A stretch of DNA of 64,000 nucleotides from Bacteroidota bacterium (GCA_013289015.1 JABDAV010000005.1:1-64000); one strand, 5' to 3'; numbered from the stretch's first letter, positions 51,879 to 61,835 are shown. The notes: generated by a model not told the origin, from the sequence alone. A program made the numbers and translations.

Positions 51879-53315
51879 TTAAAATTTTAGTTTGCCGCTA
51901 TAATAATCGAGCACCATTGTACGCAGCACATAATCATACTTTGCTATAATCAGATTTAAACTTGACTGATCTACGTTATTTTTTGCAACAAGATAATCTA
52001 CTGAATTAATTGCACCCGAATTAAATTTAATTTCCGCTTCCCTGAAAGATTCTTTAAATGCATTTACCTGGTCTGTCAAAACATCATAACGATTTTTAGC
52101 TGAAGTTACGTTTACATAAGCACGCTCAACGTCTTGCTGTAGTTGCACTTTTGTTGCATTCAATGTAATTTCCGCATCCTTTTTCTGGTAAAACGCTGTT
52201 TTGATATTTGTTTTATTGGTAAGATTATTTAATATCGGGACGCTTATACCAATAGTTAAAGTGCTATTGAAGTTATTAGAGAACTGGTTTCCATAATTTA
52301 TTTTATTGATGTTATAATTATCCTCAGGTGCAATAACAGGCAACTTGTCATTGCCATTCATTACATAACTGTTTGTTTGCACATCAGTTGTATTCACATA
52401 TTGTTGCGTAGTAGCATTGCTTGAATAATTTGTAAAAAGTCCGCCACTCATATAAACTGAAGGATAACGCTGTGAACGATACGTTTTCAAATTATACAAT
52501 GCGCTGTTATTTCTTAATTCGGCAGCTTTCACCACAGCAAGATTTTGTAAAGCTGCCTGGTAAATTGAGTCTGTATTGTTTGAAGTATTTTCAGCAATAT
52601 CAGATAATGTTAAACGTTCAAGGTTGGTATTCGAATTATAAGGCAAATTAAGCAACTGGAATAAAGCCAGCTTTGCAGTAGAAAGATTATCCCTCGCATT
52701 TACTACGCTAAGTTCATTATTTGCATACTCCCCTTTAAGATCATACAATTGGCTTGGACTTATATTTCCTGCCCTGTTTAAAATATCAAGTCTTTCAACC
52801 TGCTTTTCAGAAACATCTTGTTGCTGCAGAGAAACAGAAAGCAGATCTTCATTGGTTAATACCTGCAGGTATTGCAGAATAACATTCAGTGCCACAAAAT
52901 CTTTTTGATTTTGCACTTCAAACTCACTCGCCTGGAATGCCAGTTTATTTCCTTTGATATTATTCTGTATTGCGAAAGCATTAAATAAAGTTACAGATGT
53001 ATTAAGGCTGTAATTACCATAACGCACAGTTTGATTGGCATAAGTATTTGTATAAGGATCAATATTACGTCCTGTGTTTATACCATGACTTATATCACCG
53101 TTAAGTGTTGGTATCATATATCCTTTCGCGCCCTGCCAATTATTTTTATCAATATCAGAAGTTATCTCACGATGTTGCACATCAGCATTATTCTTCAAAG
53201 CTATTTCTATGCATTGTTGTAACGTCACTTTTTGCATAGATGTATCAGTTAATTGCGCAAACAATGTTGCTGTAAAAAATAGTAAAACTGCTGAGCAAAT
53301 TATTTTTCTCATCAT
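51879..53315 (-). CDS. TolC-family outer-membrane efflux protein
   Basis: Outer-membrane channel with a periplasmic helical tunnel. Signal peptide ends near TLFAQL (about residue 21). Two OEP repeats: VTLQQCIEIALKNNADVQ (about 29-46) to about 240 and AELRNNSALYNLKTYRSQRY to about 460. The conserved proline-rich YPSVYMSGG at about 285 and the closing VDYLVAKNNVDQSSLNLI are usual. Length 478. It follows an ABC ATPase gene with an 18-base gap, suggesting an export system, although no permease or periplasmic adaptor gene is next to them. Confidence 0.92.
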   Translation of the reverse strand: MMRKIICSAVLLFFTATLFAQLTDTSMQKVTLQQCIEIALKNNADVQHREITSDIDKNNWQGAKGYMIPTLNGDISHGINTGRNIDPYTNTYANQTVRYGNYSLNTSVTLFNAFAIQNNIKGNKLAFQASEFEVQNQKDFVALNVILQYLQVLTNEDLLSVSLQQQDVSEKQVERLDILNRAGNISPSQLYDLKGEYANNELSVVNARDNLSTAKLALFQLLNLPYNSNTNLERLTLSDIAENTSNNTDSIYQAALQNLAVVKAAELRNNSALYNLKTYRSQRYPSVYMSGGLFTNYSSNATTQQYVNTTDVQTNSYVMNGNDKLPVIAPEDNYNINKINYGNQFSNNFNSTLTIGISVPILNNLTNKTNIKTAFYQKKDAEITLNATKVQLQQDVERAYVNVTSAKNRYDVLTDQVNAFKESFREAEIKFNSGAINSVDYLVAKNNVDQSSLNLIIAKYDYVLRTMVLDYYSGKLKF

Positions 53316-53333
53316 AAATCGTTTCGTCTTTAA

Positions 53334-53999
53334 TTAAGATTCTATTCTGCCGTCTAATAAATTAATTATTCGTGATCCATATTCAGCATTTTTTTCTGAG
53401 TGCGTAACCTGTATAATAGTTACTCCATCTTCTTTATTGAGTTTTGTAAAGAGGCCCATTATTTCCTCGCTTTGCTTTGAATTTAAATTTCCTGTTGGTT
53501 CATCTGCAAGAATTAATTTTGGGTTTGCAATAATTGCTCTTGCTATACCAACCAGCTGTTGCTGACCGCCTGATAACTGGGTTGGAAACAGGTCTTTTTT
53601 TCCAACAATATTAAAGCGATCAAGCGTATCTGAAACAATTGCTTTTCTTTCGGATTCTTTTACTTTATGATATATCAAAGGCACTTCAATGTTTTCATAA
53701 ACAGTCAACTCATCAATTAAATGATAAGCCTGGAAAACAAAGCCTATATATTGTTTAGATAATTGTGTACGGTATTTTTCTTTTAGTTTGTGCACCGTTT
53801 CACCGAGAAAAAAATAATCGCCTTCATTAAAATCATCCAACATTCCAATTACATTCAACAATGTTGATTTGCCCGATCCTGAAGGGCCCATTACAGAAAC
53901 AAATTCGCCCTGGTTTATTTTGAGATTAATATCTTTTAGCAAAAAAGTTCTGGTACCGCCGATATTTATCCATTTCGAAAGGTGTTGTAATTCTATCAT
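53334..53999 (-). CDS. ABC transporter ATP-binding protein (MacB/LolD type)
   Basis: 221-residue ATPase. Walker A MGPSGSGKSTLLNVIGMLD (about residues 37-55), Q-loop VFQAYHLIDELTV (about 87-99), signature LSGGQQQLVGIARA (about 143-156) and Walker B LILADEPTGNLNS (about 162-174) are all present. The signature carries Leu where Arg is usual (LSGGQQQRV). The family works with FtsX/MacB-type permeases, but none is encoded nearby. TolC-family gene lies downstream in the same operon. Confidence 0.93.
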   Translation of the reverse strand: MIELQHLSKWINIGGTRTFLLKDINLKINQGEFVSVMGPSGSGKSTLLNVIGMLDDFNEGDYFFLGETVHKLKEKYRTQLSKQYIGFVFQAYHLIDELTVYENIEVPLIYHKVKESERKAIVSDTLDRFNIVGKKDLFPTQLSGGQQQLVGIARAIIANPKLILADEPTGNLNSKQSEEIMGLFTKLNKEDGVTIIQVTHSEKNAEYGSRIINLLDGRIES

Positions 54000-54173
54000 G
54001 CCTTAAGGTATTTTTTTAAATTATCAGTAGTATAAGAAAGATATACCAAACACCACAAGTATTGAAAAGCAATGATTTATTAAATTCAGAGAGAGCAATT
54101 GTGTTCGATTTTGATACAATGGCTGTTCATTTTCAGCATAAGATTGTATCATTTATTTACCAGTACTAAAAAG

Positions 54174-54422
54174 CTATTTTAGTAATGAATTTATGGATTC
54201 AGCAAGCTTAATATCTTTATTCGTTATTACATCACCGGCATCATGCGTGCTTAACCAAATTTCGACTATATTATAAACGTTCTTCCACAATGGATGATGG
54301 TTCATACGTTCTGCTTCTATTGCTATACGTACCATAAAAGCAAATGCTTCAGAAAAATTCTTAAACTGAAACTTTCTGTAGATTGAATTATCTTTTTCAA
54401 TCCAGTCATTAGGGAGCTGCAT
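54174..54422 (-). CDS. 4a-hydroxytetrahydrobiopterin dehydratase (PCD/DCoH family)
   Basis: 82-residue pterin-4a-carbinolamine dehydratase. FKNFSEAFAFMVRIAIEAE (about residues 20-38) followed by MNHHPLWKNVYNIVEIWLST with the catalytic His pair and the invariant HDAGDVI motif (about 60-66). It recycles the pterin cofactor after aromatic amino acid hydroxylation; no hydroxylase gene is nearby. It lies four bases after the IPExxxVDY gene stop, so they are probably co-transcribed. Confidence 0.92.
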   Translation of the reverse strand: MQLPNDWIEKDNSIYRKFQFKNFSEAFAFMVRIAIEAERMNHHPLWKNVYNIVEIWLSTHDAGDVITNKDIKLAESINSLLK

Positions 54423-54425
54423 AAT

Positions 54426-54863
54426 CTATAAAATTAAATTTTCCTTGTTTCTTATTTTCTCTTTTGCTAATTCAGTAACCAATTGAATGCCGTTTATTTT
54501 TTTCAGGCTTTGCTGAAGATTAGCCAAATTCTCTTTGGGAATAATGTCTGCCTTAATCAGCCATAGAAAGTCAAAATGCTTAAACTCAGGCAAAAGATAT
54601 TCACCTTCACACTGATTGTTATAAATGTAATGTTCAGACTCATGGTCTGTTTCGAAAAAGCTATACACATCAAAAAAATAATTACGGCCTTTTTTCTTCA
54701 GTTGAATTTCAATTTCCGTGTTCAGCCTGAAGTCGAAGTTTAATGTTGAATTTATAAGCCAGCAAAAACGGTAATTTTTTAGTTGAGACATAATTCCGAG
54801 CAAATAACTTCCTGTAAAAAAATTATCCTCTATTGTATCTACATTTAATTTAAGCTTTGCCAT
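54426..54863 (-). CDS. IPExxxVDY family protein
   Basis: 145-residue protein of a Bacteroidota-restricted family named after its central motif; here LLPEFKHFDFLWLIKAD (about residues 89-105) matches the motif position with changed residues. There is no signal peptide. The N-terminal LNVDTIEDNFFTGSYLLGI is characteristic. Function is unknown; in the phylum it is usually found near central-metabolism genes. It is likely in an operon with the pterin dehydratase gene. Confidence 0.75.
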   Translation of the reverse strand: MAKLKLNVDTIEDNFFTGSYLLGIMSQLKNYRFCWLINSTLNFDFRLNTEIEIQLKKKGRNYFFDVYSFFETDHESEHYIYNNQCEGEYLLPEFKHFDFLWLIKADIIPKENLANLQQSLKKINGIQLVTELAKEKIRNKENLIL

Positions 54864-55296
54864 AAAAATTTATGGAGTAAAAATATTTACCAATCCGCAA
54901 TGATAAAAGTAAAAGCATTTTATAATCACTGAAACTCCTCATATAAAAAAAACATTAAAAAAATCTAATGATATTACTTCATGATTTTTTCTTTTTACCA
55001 GAAGCCAAACCAATTTGTATGATTTGCTCAGTCTGCATTGAAAGTTACACTGTAAAAAACCAAACTAACATTTGTTTAATACTGAATGATGATAATAAAG
55101 TGTTACTGCCGGTTTAGAAGGGCAAAATTTTAAAAAAAAATTGCATTTCGGCTTGATTTTTGCTCACTGCTGATCCACGAAACCGAAAAGGAATTTGCTT
55201 ATTTATTTACATAAAAGTTTCGAAAAAGTCTAAAAAAATCAACAAGGGTTAGGTGTTTTTAAGGGGGAAACATCTTTCAAACCCAACACTGTTTTT
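54864..55296. other. Intergenic region between divergent genes, nothing clear
   Basis: About 430 AT-rich bases between the IPExxxVDY gene and the T9SS cargo gene. No RNA gene, gene remnant, stable hairpin or convincing TAnnTTTG box was found. Both divergent promoters must lie here. Confidence 0.5.
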
Positions 55297-58200
55297 ATGA
55301 GCAGCCATCACAAGGGGCATTGTATTGCCTTACTGTATCTTTTTGCCTTTTTTGTAACAAAAGGCCAAACTACAAACCGGATATCATCAAATGATGGTAT
55401 TTGGGAAGACTACGGACCTACAGTGAGCGCCAAAACTTATCCTGAGTTTCATGGGCGACTTGTGAATGTTAACTGGTCTGATATTGAAACTTCAAACAAT
55501 AATTGGGATTGGACCATATTCGATAGTGATGTTAATCAACATGCTGCCGACAACATGCCTGTTATCATTCTTGTTTATACAGGCCCTAACGTGCCGGATT
55601 GGATATACTCCAACGGAGTGCCAAAAGTTAATGCTACTGATTCTTCAGGCAACATTGTAGCATCTTCACCTTATTATCTTGATAGTGATTATAATTTTTA
55701 TTTTAAAAGAATGATTGATAGTGTATGCCAGCACATTCAAATTTATCCTTCATCAACAAGAAACCTGATCATAGGTATACAAGGTTGTTTTGGAAGCACC
55801 GGAGATCCTATTGCATATAAGGGAAGTGTTGCATCTAAATACCAGATCACTTCTGCGCAGTTCGATAGCTTATTCAAAGTTTACTCATTATATTACTATA
55901 ACAGATACCAGGGGCTTGTGCCCGCAATTCGATTACTGAGTAACCCGGTTACTACAGATTCATCGGAAACATATTGGCTATTGAATAATTGTCCTGGCGG
56001 ATGGCTAAAATGCGGAACTTTTGCAAAAGGGTCTCAGATAAATATGGAGCTTGACAAACAGAGTTGGTTGTATAGCGTTTTGAATCAACCGCAAAGTGGT
56101 CAGTTTGTAATGGTGAGAAGCGAGATAACAGGACAACAGTTATATGCAGGATGGTGGGTAAAGAATCACTACAAAGAAATGTTTGGCATTATGTGCTATT
56201 GCATTTATTGGGGGCTTGACTGGCCGAATGAAACTTCAGATTTCATTTCCAATCATAATTATGATTCAACCTTTGCATTTTTTAATAAATATGCAGGTCA
56301 GAAAATACCGGGGCTTGCAACAAATGCAATGTGCGCCTTAAAAGATGCACTCGATGCTTCTGACAGCATAAGATTTCCTTCAAGCATATATGGCACTGTT
56401 AGTCAAGATAGCTTAAGGTATACCAATATTTATAATGCCTACAGGAGTTACGGAGCAAAGCTGGATGATGTTTCATCTGTATTAAATAATGACTTAGGCT
56501 GTTTGACAGCAAAAGGCACGAACGATGTTGGCTGGCATTTATTTCCTGGTAATTATGAAAGATACCTTCACCAGATAAATTCCAATGCAACAAGTGCAGG
56601 ATACTGGAATGTAGATGGCGCTGATAGTACTGTTATGTATGGAAGATATGCAAGAGGCTTTGATATGGCGAATAAAAAGAATGCATTGTATTTTGATGTG
56701 GATGATAATTTTTTAAGAAATGCACCTTTAAAGGGAGCATATCCCGTAACCATTGAAATAACATATTTTGACAGTGGAAGAGGAAGCTGGAGAATATTTT
56801 ATGATGCTGTTGGTAATAATAATAAAGCCTCTGTAAAAGTGATTGGCACTAATACAAAGACATGGAAAAAATGCAAAGTAATTTTATCAGATGCGAATTT
56901 TGGAAACGGCTCTTTAAACAATTCTGATTTCTATATTCAGAACATAGGCTTTCAAAATGTAATATTTAGTGTAGTTGAATTATCGAGAGCCCAATTGACC
57001 GATTCAGGATTTATCACAACTAACCTCAATCCTTTTGATACTGCGTGCATCAACTCCGTTATTCCTCCAAATTCATTTGTGTTACACGCTGCAAATTTAG
57101 ATAATACTAATGTACAGATCGGTCCCTTTAATAGCTGTAGCTTTTCAACTTCTGCTACGGGAAATTTTACTGATTCATTGGTTATAAATAATTACAGCAA
57201 CAATACAATTAATCAAACTATTTATGTAAAAATAAACACTGCTACTGCAGTAAATATATCCGGCAATATTCCAATAAAAGGCGGCGGCAAAAAAAAGGTT
57301 TTTATAAGTGTAAAAGCATCTGTTGTGAATACAAGCCCTATACTGAATGCAGTTGTTTCTACTGTAAATTGCTATAACAATAAAGACGGGTCTATCGATC
57401 TACAACCAACAGGCGGCATCGATTCATCCACGTTTGTATATAAATGGACAAATGATTTTCAACAGTCCTGGAGCGCAACAACACAAGATATTAGCAACCT
57501 GCAGCCTGGTAATTATACGGTTGTAGTAAATTCCGATCATGGATGCAATACTTCAAAAATATTTGCTATAACCCAGCCCCAGGATTTAATAACAATCATT
57601 ACCCAGGATAGTAATATCGTTTGTAAAGGAGGTTCAACTACAGTTACAGTATCAGCAACCGGAGGAACACTTCCCTATGCAGGCACCGGCGATTTTCCTC
57701 AGTCCTGGGGTTTCAAATCATACAATGTGACTGATGCGCATGGATGCACCGATCAACAAGGAATAAATTTAAGCAATGGGCTTCTATCAGCCCCGTCAAA
57801 ACCAGATGGAATACGTGGCCCCGACGAAGTAAAGAGCTATCAATTAGCAATCAATTTCAAGATTATGAATCCTGATTTGAGCAATCTTTATATTTGGAGC
57901 GTTCCATCAGACGCAAAAATAATTGCAGGTAATGGCACTCCAACTATTATTGTAAACTGGGGCAGTTCAACAGGATCAGTTACCGTAAACGCAAGTAATG
58001 TTTGCGGGAGTTCTGGTTCGTCGTCTTTGAAAGTGAAAATATCAAATGACTTAACAGATAACTCTGATTCCGGTATGTCAGCCGCAACAGCAACAAGAAT
58101 TTCATCAAATGATGAAATTGTGATAATGCCTAACCCTGTTAATGACGTTGCGACCATCAGGTTCTTAACTAAAACAAGTGAAACTTATACAATAGAGATA

Positions 58201-58362
58201 AATGATGTAAATGGCAAAAGATTGCTTATAAAAAAGAATATTTCTTCACCGGGCACTAACCTCGAAAAATTTGACGTATCTAACTTTTCCGCAGGCTTAT
58301 ATTTAATTACACTTATAGATGAAAATAGTGGAAGAAGGACGCTGAAAATGATAAAACAATAA
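55297..58362 (+). CDS. Secreted T9SS cargo protein with glycoside-hydrolase-like TIM barrel and SprB repeat
   Basis: 1021 residues. A signal peptide (ends near TKGQ, about residue 24) precedes a beta-galactosidase/GH42-like barrel (about 30-350; RLVNVNWSDIETSNNNWDW, then IILVYTGPNVPDWIY). A second beta-rich region (about 410-565) is followed by Ig-like strands, a SprB-type repeat (about 680-770; NCYNNKDGSIDLQPTGG), a PKD-like segment (about 830-920) and a C-terminal type A sorting domain (about 943-1021; IMPNPVNDVATIRF and FSAGLYLITLID). T9SS exports such proteins and cuts off the sorting domain. It probably binds or degrades carbohydrate at the cell surface. Confidence 0.85.
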   Translation: MSSHHKGHCIALLYLFAFFVTKGQTTNRISSNDGIWEDYGPTVSAKTYPEFHGRLVNVNWSDIETSNNNWDWTIFDSDVNQHAADNMPVIILVYTGPNVPDWIYSNGVPKVNATDSSGNIVASSPYYLDSDYNFYFKRMIDSVCQHIQIYPSSTRNLIIGIQGCFGSTGDPIAYKGSVASKYQITSAQFDSLFKVYSLYYYNRYQGLVPAIRLLSNPVTTDSSETYWLLNNCPGGWLKCGTFAKGSQINMELDKQSWLYSVLNQPQSGQFVMVRSEITGQQLYAGWWVKNHYKEMFGIMCYCIYWGLDWPNETSDFISNHNYDSTFAFFNKYAGQKIPGLATNAMCALKDALDASDSIRFPSSIYGTVSQDSLRYTNIYNAYRSYGAKLDDVSSVLNNDLGCLTAKGTNDVGWHLFPGNYERYLHQINSNATSAGYWNVDGADSTVMYGRYARGFDMANKKNALYFDVDDNFLRNAPLKGAYPVTIEITYFDSGRGSWRIFYDAVGNNNKASVKVIGTNTKTWKKCKVILSDANFGNGSLNNSDFYIQNIGFQNVIFSVVELSRAQLTDSGFITTNLNPFDTACINSVIPPNSFVLHAANLDNTNVQIGPFNSCSFSTSATGNFTDSLVINNYSNNTINQTIYVKINTATAVNISGNIPIKGGGKKKVFISVKASVVNTSPILNAVVSTVNCYNNKDGSIDLQPTGGIDSSTFVYKWTNDFQQSWSATTQDISNLQPGNYTVVVNSDHGCNTSKIFAITQPQDLITIITQDSNIVCKGGSTTVTVSATGGTLPYAGTGDFPQSWGFKSYNVTDAHGCTDQQGINLSNGLLSAPSKPDGIRGPDEVKSYQLAINFKIMNPDLSNLYIWSVPSDAKIIAGNGTPTIIVNWGSSTGSVTVNASNVCGSSGSSSLKVKISNDLTDNSDSGMSAATATRISSNDEIVIMPNPVNDVATIRFLTKTSETYTIEINDVNGKRLLIKKNISSPGTNLEKFDVSNFSAGLYLITLIDENSGRRTLKMIKQ

Positions 58363-58382
58363 ACCATTTGGGTTCACCATTA

Positions 58383-58508
58383 TCAATTGCATATTTTGTT
58401 TTCATCGTATCAACGAAACGCAAGCGGGTTACCGGTTTCATCGCCTTCATATTTAACCTGGCTTACATTGTGAAAGAGTTCTTTGTTGCTTTTTATAGAA
58501 TTTATTTG
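58383..58508 (-). pseudogene. xylA: N-terminal remnant of xylose isomerase
   Basis: One minus-strand frame reads SNKELFHNVSQVKYEGDETG, then NPLAFR, TGA, YDENKI. This matches the first 35 residues of xylose isomerases, where the segment is K-x-Y/F-E-G ... NP-L/M-AFR-W/Y-YD. The TGA (58410-58412) stands where Trp (TGG) or Tyr is usual. No ATG is in frame and similarity ends at about 58389, shortly before the convergent T9SS gene. The rest of xylA is absent. It lies downstream of xylB on the same strand, as expected for an xylB-xylA operon. Confidence 0.75.
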
Positions 58509-58603
58509 TTACGGATTCTTTTCAATGTTTAACAATAGAGTTGCACTGAATTATCATAAAAAACACATAACGTTATGTTTAGACTCATGCATTAGTTGAT
58601 TGC

Positions 58604-60082
58604 TTATTGCAACTTTCTTTCCAATTCTTTCTTCCATTTTTCATAACTCTTATCGTATGCATGTTTGCCGTTTGGCTCAATTAGTTTTAAACGGTTCATG
58701 TTGCTGAAAGCTGCTTTCTCATCTTCAAAGATTTTAGCGCCAATGCCTGCACCAAGCGCAGCGCCAACGCTGCCATCATTTTCATATAATTCAACGGGTA
58801 CATTGGTAATATTCACAAATGCATCTGTAAACACATCACTCAAAAACATATTGGCTTTGCCTGCGCGAATAACTTTTGGCTCAATATTATTTTCACGCAT
58901 AATGTCCAATCCATACCTGAATGCGTAAGCAATGCCTTCCTGCGCAGCGCGGTAAATATGTGCAGGCGTGTGTTTATTCAAATCTATATGCTGAATAGAA
59001 GAGCCAACTATTTTATTGTTTAACATGCGTTCGGCGCCATTGCCAAAAGGGAATACCGATAAACCTTCACTTCCTGGTGCAACTGTTGCAGCTTCCTCAT
59101 TTAGTTGCGCATAAGTTTTATTCGCACCGATCATTTTTTTAGTCCAGCTATTCATAATGCCTGTGCCATTGATGCAAAGCAATACACCAATTCTTTTATC
59201 TTTTGCTGAATGATTGAGATGCGCAAAACTGTTTACGCGACTGAGTTTATCATGAACCAGATCGTCTGCAACGGCATAAATAACACCTGATGTTCCTGCA
59301 GTTGCGGCAACTTCACCCGGCTGCATAACATTTAATGAAAGTGCATTGTTCAATTGATCACCGGCCTTGTAACTAACCGGTATGCCCTGTTTCAATCCAA
59401 GCTTATTGGCCACTTCTTCTTTTAAGAAACCATGTGTGCTGAATACATCTTTTACGTGCGGTATAAGATCTGTTTTGAAATTAAAATACCGCATTACATC
59501 TTTTGAAATTTCATCTTTTTTAAAATCCCAGAAGATGCCTTCGGATAGGGCGGAAGGAGTTGTAGTGATATCGCCTGTTAAACGCATGGCGAGAAAATCA
59601 CCGGGCAACATTATTTTATATACCTGTTTAAATGTTACAGGTTCATTTTCTTTTAACCATGCAAGTTTTGAAGCAGTGAAGTTTCCCGGAGAATTTAATA
59701 AACAACTTAAACATTTTTGTTCACCTATTGCAGCCAAAGCTTTTTCACCATAAGACACTGCGCGGCTATCACACCAAATAATGCTGTTGCGCAAAGAGAG
59801 CTGCATTTTATTCACTACAACCAGCCCGTGCATTTGATAGGCAATGCCGATAGCAGCAATTTGTTTCGGGTCATATTTTCCTGAAACATTTGCTTCCATT
59901 AATGCATGTTGTAAATATTCCCACCACGTATCTGGATTTTGTTCAGCCCAGCCGTTTTGAAGACTAATGATCTCCGCCTCATTTTCCGGGTATTGTGCAG
60001 AAACAATACGCTTTTGTGAAGCCGCATCAACCACAGAAACTTTTACTGATGATGTTCCTATATCTATACCAAGCAATAGCAT
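58604..60082 (-). CDS. xylB: Xylulokinase (FGGY family)
   Basis: Phosphorylates D-xylulose in xylose use. N-terminal LLGIDIGTSSVKVSVVD (about residues 2-18) binds phosphate; YQMHGLVVVNKM (about 88-99) and NSIIWCDSRA (about 106) hold the sugar-contact residues QMHG and WCD-R typical of xylulokinases. AGDQLNNALSLNVMQPGEVA (about 243-262) carries the catalytic Asp, and the C-terminal GAALGAGIGAKIF closes the ATPase core. Length 492. It is in line with esterase genes upstream and a xylA remnant downstream. Confidence 0.93.
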   Translation of the reverse strand: MLLLGIDIGTSSVKVSVVDAASQKRIVSAQYPENEAEIISLQNGWAEQNPDTWWEYLQHALMEANVSGKYDPKQIAAIGIAYQMHGLVVVNKMQLSLRNSIIWCDSRAVSYGEKALAAIGEQKCLSCLLNSPGNFTASKLAWLKENEPVTFKQVYKIMLPGDFLAMRLTGDITTTPSALSEGIFWDFKKDEISKDVMRYFNFKTDLIPHVKDVFSTHGFLKEEVANKLGLKQGIPVSYKAGDQLNNALSLNVMQPGEVAATAGTSGVIYAVADDLVHDKLSRVNSFAHLNHSAKDKRIGVLLCINGTGIMNSWTKKMIGANKTYAQLNEEAATVAPGSEGLSVFPFGNGAERMLNNKIVGSSIQHIDLNKHTPAHIYRAAQEGIAYAFRYGLDIMRENNIEPKVIRAGKANMFLSDVFTDAFVNITNVPVELYENDGSVGAALGAGIGAKIFEDEKAAFSNMNRLKLIEPNGKHAYDKSYEKWKKELERKLQ

Positions 60083-60236
60083 TGCAGAAATTTTAGCAGG
60101 GCGAATATAGCAAGAGATCGCTTAGCAGTAATGGTGAAGACGAATATTTGTCAACTTAACATTTTTTTTAAATTAGCATGCTTGTCGAATGCTTGCATAC
60201 GCATCTTTGTAGCATAACCATTGTTTATTGAATGAT

Positions 60237-61778
60237 TTATTGCGCTTTCATTTTTGAATATAAAAAATCAAGTTGTTTATAATCTGGTAATGTTGTTGAT
60301 TGTTGTGTTATATCAAGTATCATTACTTGTTTATCTTTTGTATTGTATGCTTTCCATTCAGGTAAATTTTTGCTGTTTGGATTTCCTGTCTTTATAAAAT
60401 TTGCCCAATAAGATGACATTACATCTGCAAGATGATGATCCACATCTTCCCATGGCCTGTTCACGAATTTTAAATTATCATACGCATAAGCCACTTCTCC
60501 TGTATGAAAAGCACCATACTTTACATATTCACCGGTTGCAGGTACTTTGCGTGTGAAACGATATATAAATACTTTTTTGCCCTGATCGCTTTCAACATTT
60601 GCCCATGTATAATTCTGTACGCCAAATATTGCGTCACGCGAAAGTTTGTATTGTGATATGCCTGCAACAGAATCATCTGTTGCAGGATAATATTCTAAAA
60701 TAGTTTGTGCGTTGTTGCCGTATTGTTCTTTGATTTGTTTTATATAATCACCTGTTTTTTTAATCGGCCCGAAAACCAAACCTTCATTCTCATTCCATCC
60801 GGTTAATAAAGTAACATTGTTTTCTTTTCCTGATGCAAAGATGCCGGCAATAGGTTGAGGCAACACATAACCATCAATAATAGGTCCTCCGCGCATTGTT
60901 TGTGCCCTCATCAATACAGATGCGGGTAATTTTCTTAAATCTTCAATCGAATTTGCTTTTAATGATGTTGCTGTTTTTGTTCCATCCTGTTCTGACTGCT
61001 GTAAATTATTATTTGCAAAACCTCTTACAAAGCCTGCCCCGCTCTCAGCAATGGCTTTGTTGAATAAACCTTTGGCAAGGGGGGAAGCCACCAAAATATT
61101 TACACTCATTGAACCTGCAGACTGACCGGCGATTGTTACATTGTTTGGATCACCGCCGAATGCAGTAATATTTTTCTGCACCCATTTTAATGCAGCGATC
61201 TGGTCTAATATTCCATAATTGCCTGAAGCATTATAACCTGATTCTTTAGTGAGTTCAGGATGTGCGAAAAATCCGAATATGCCAACGCGGTAATTAATGC
61301 TTACAAACACAATTCCTTTCTTCGCCATGGCTTCACCATCATAAATAGGAACATTGGTGCCACCGCTTACAAAACCGCCTCCGTAAATCCAAACCAGTAC
61401 AGGTAATTTTTTATTGGATGATGTTGAGCTTGTCCAAATATTCAAATACAAACAATCTTCGCTGATAGGTTCTTTTCTTATTAAAAATTCTTCACTCCAC
61501 ATACTGAATGGAACAGGAGCGGCCTGCATCGGACTTGCGCTGAATGTATCGCATTGCCTTGTGCCTTTCCATGGTTGTACCGGTTGCGGAGCTTTCCATC
61601 TTAAGGCTCCAACAGGTGGTGCAGCGAAAGGAATGCCTTTAAAAATATTTATGTTGCTGTCAGTAATACCGGAAATCAAGCCTGCGTCTGTTTTTGCAAC
61701 AGGTGTTTTTGTTTGTGCGAAAGATGCAACTGCAATAAATAATGAAAGCGAAAAAACAAGCAATCTTTTTGAGATCAT
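60237..61778 (-). CDS. Secreted type-B carboxylesterase
   Basis: Alpha/beta hydrolase of the carboxylesterase type B (cholinesterase) family. From ATG 61778 a signal peptide ends VASFAQ (about residue 22). GIPFAAPPVGALRWKAPQP (about 47-65), SEDCLYLNIW (about 105-114), oxyanion-hole WIYGGGFVSG and nucleophile motif IAGQSAGSMS (about 216-225, Ser) are intact; the catalytic His lies in YGAFHTGEVAYAY (about 430). Length 513. With the next upstream gene it may deacetylate or de-esterify plant polysaccharides. A longer frame from 61859 begins in repeat DNA. Confidence 0.9.
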   Translation of the reverse strand: MISKRLLVFSLSLFIAVASFAQTKTPVAKTDAGLISGITDSNINIFKGIPFAAPPVGALRWKAPQPVQPWKGTRQCDTFSASPMQAAPVPFSMWSEEFLIRKEPISEDCLYLNIWTSSTSSNKKLPVLVWIYGGGFVSGGTNVPIYDGEAMAKKGIVFVSINYRVGIFGFFAHPELTKESGYNASGNYGILDQIAALKWVQKNITAFGGDPNNVTIAGQSAGSMSVNILVASPLAKGLFNKAIAESGAGFVRGFANNNLQQSEQDGTKTATSLKANSIEDLRKLPASVLMRAQTMRGGPIIDGYVLPQPIAGIFASGKENNVTLLTGWNENEGLVFGPIKKTGDYIKQIKEQYGNNAQTILEYYPATDDSVAGISQYKLSRDAIFGVQNYTWANVESDQGKKVFIYRFTRKVPATGEYVKYGAFHTGEVAYAYDNLKFVNRPWEDVDHHLADVMSSYWANFIKTGNPNSKNLPEWKAYNTKDKQVMILDITQQSTTLPDYKQLDFLYSKMKAQ

Positions 61779-61835
61779 TTTTATTGAATTGATGTTATGT
61801 AAATTAAATCCTGCGTTTGTAGTTTTATTTTTTTG

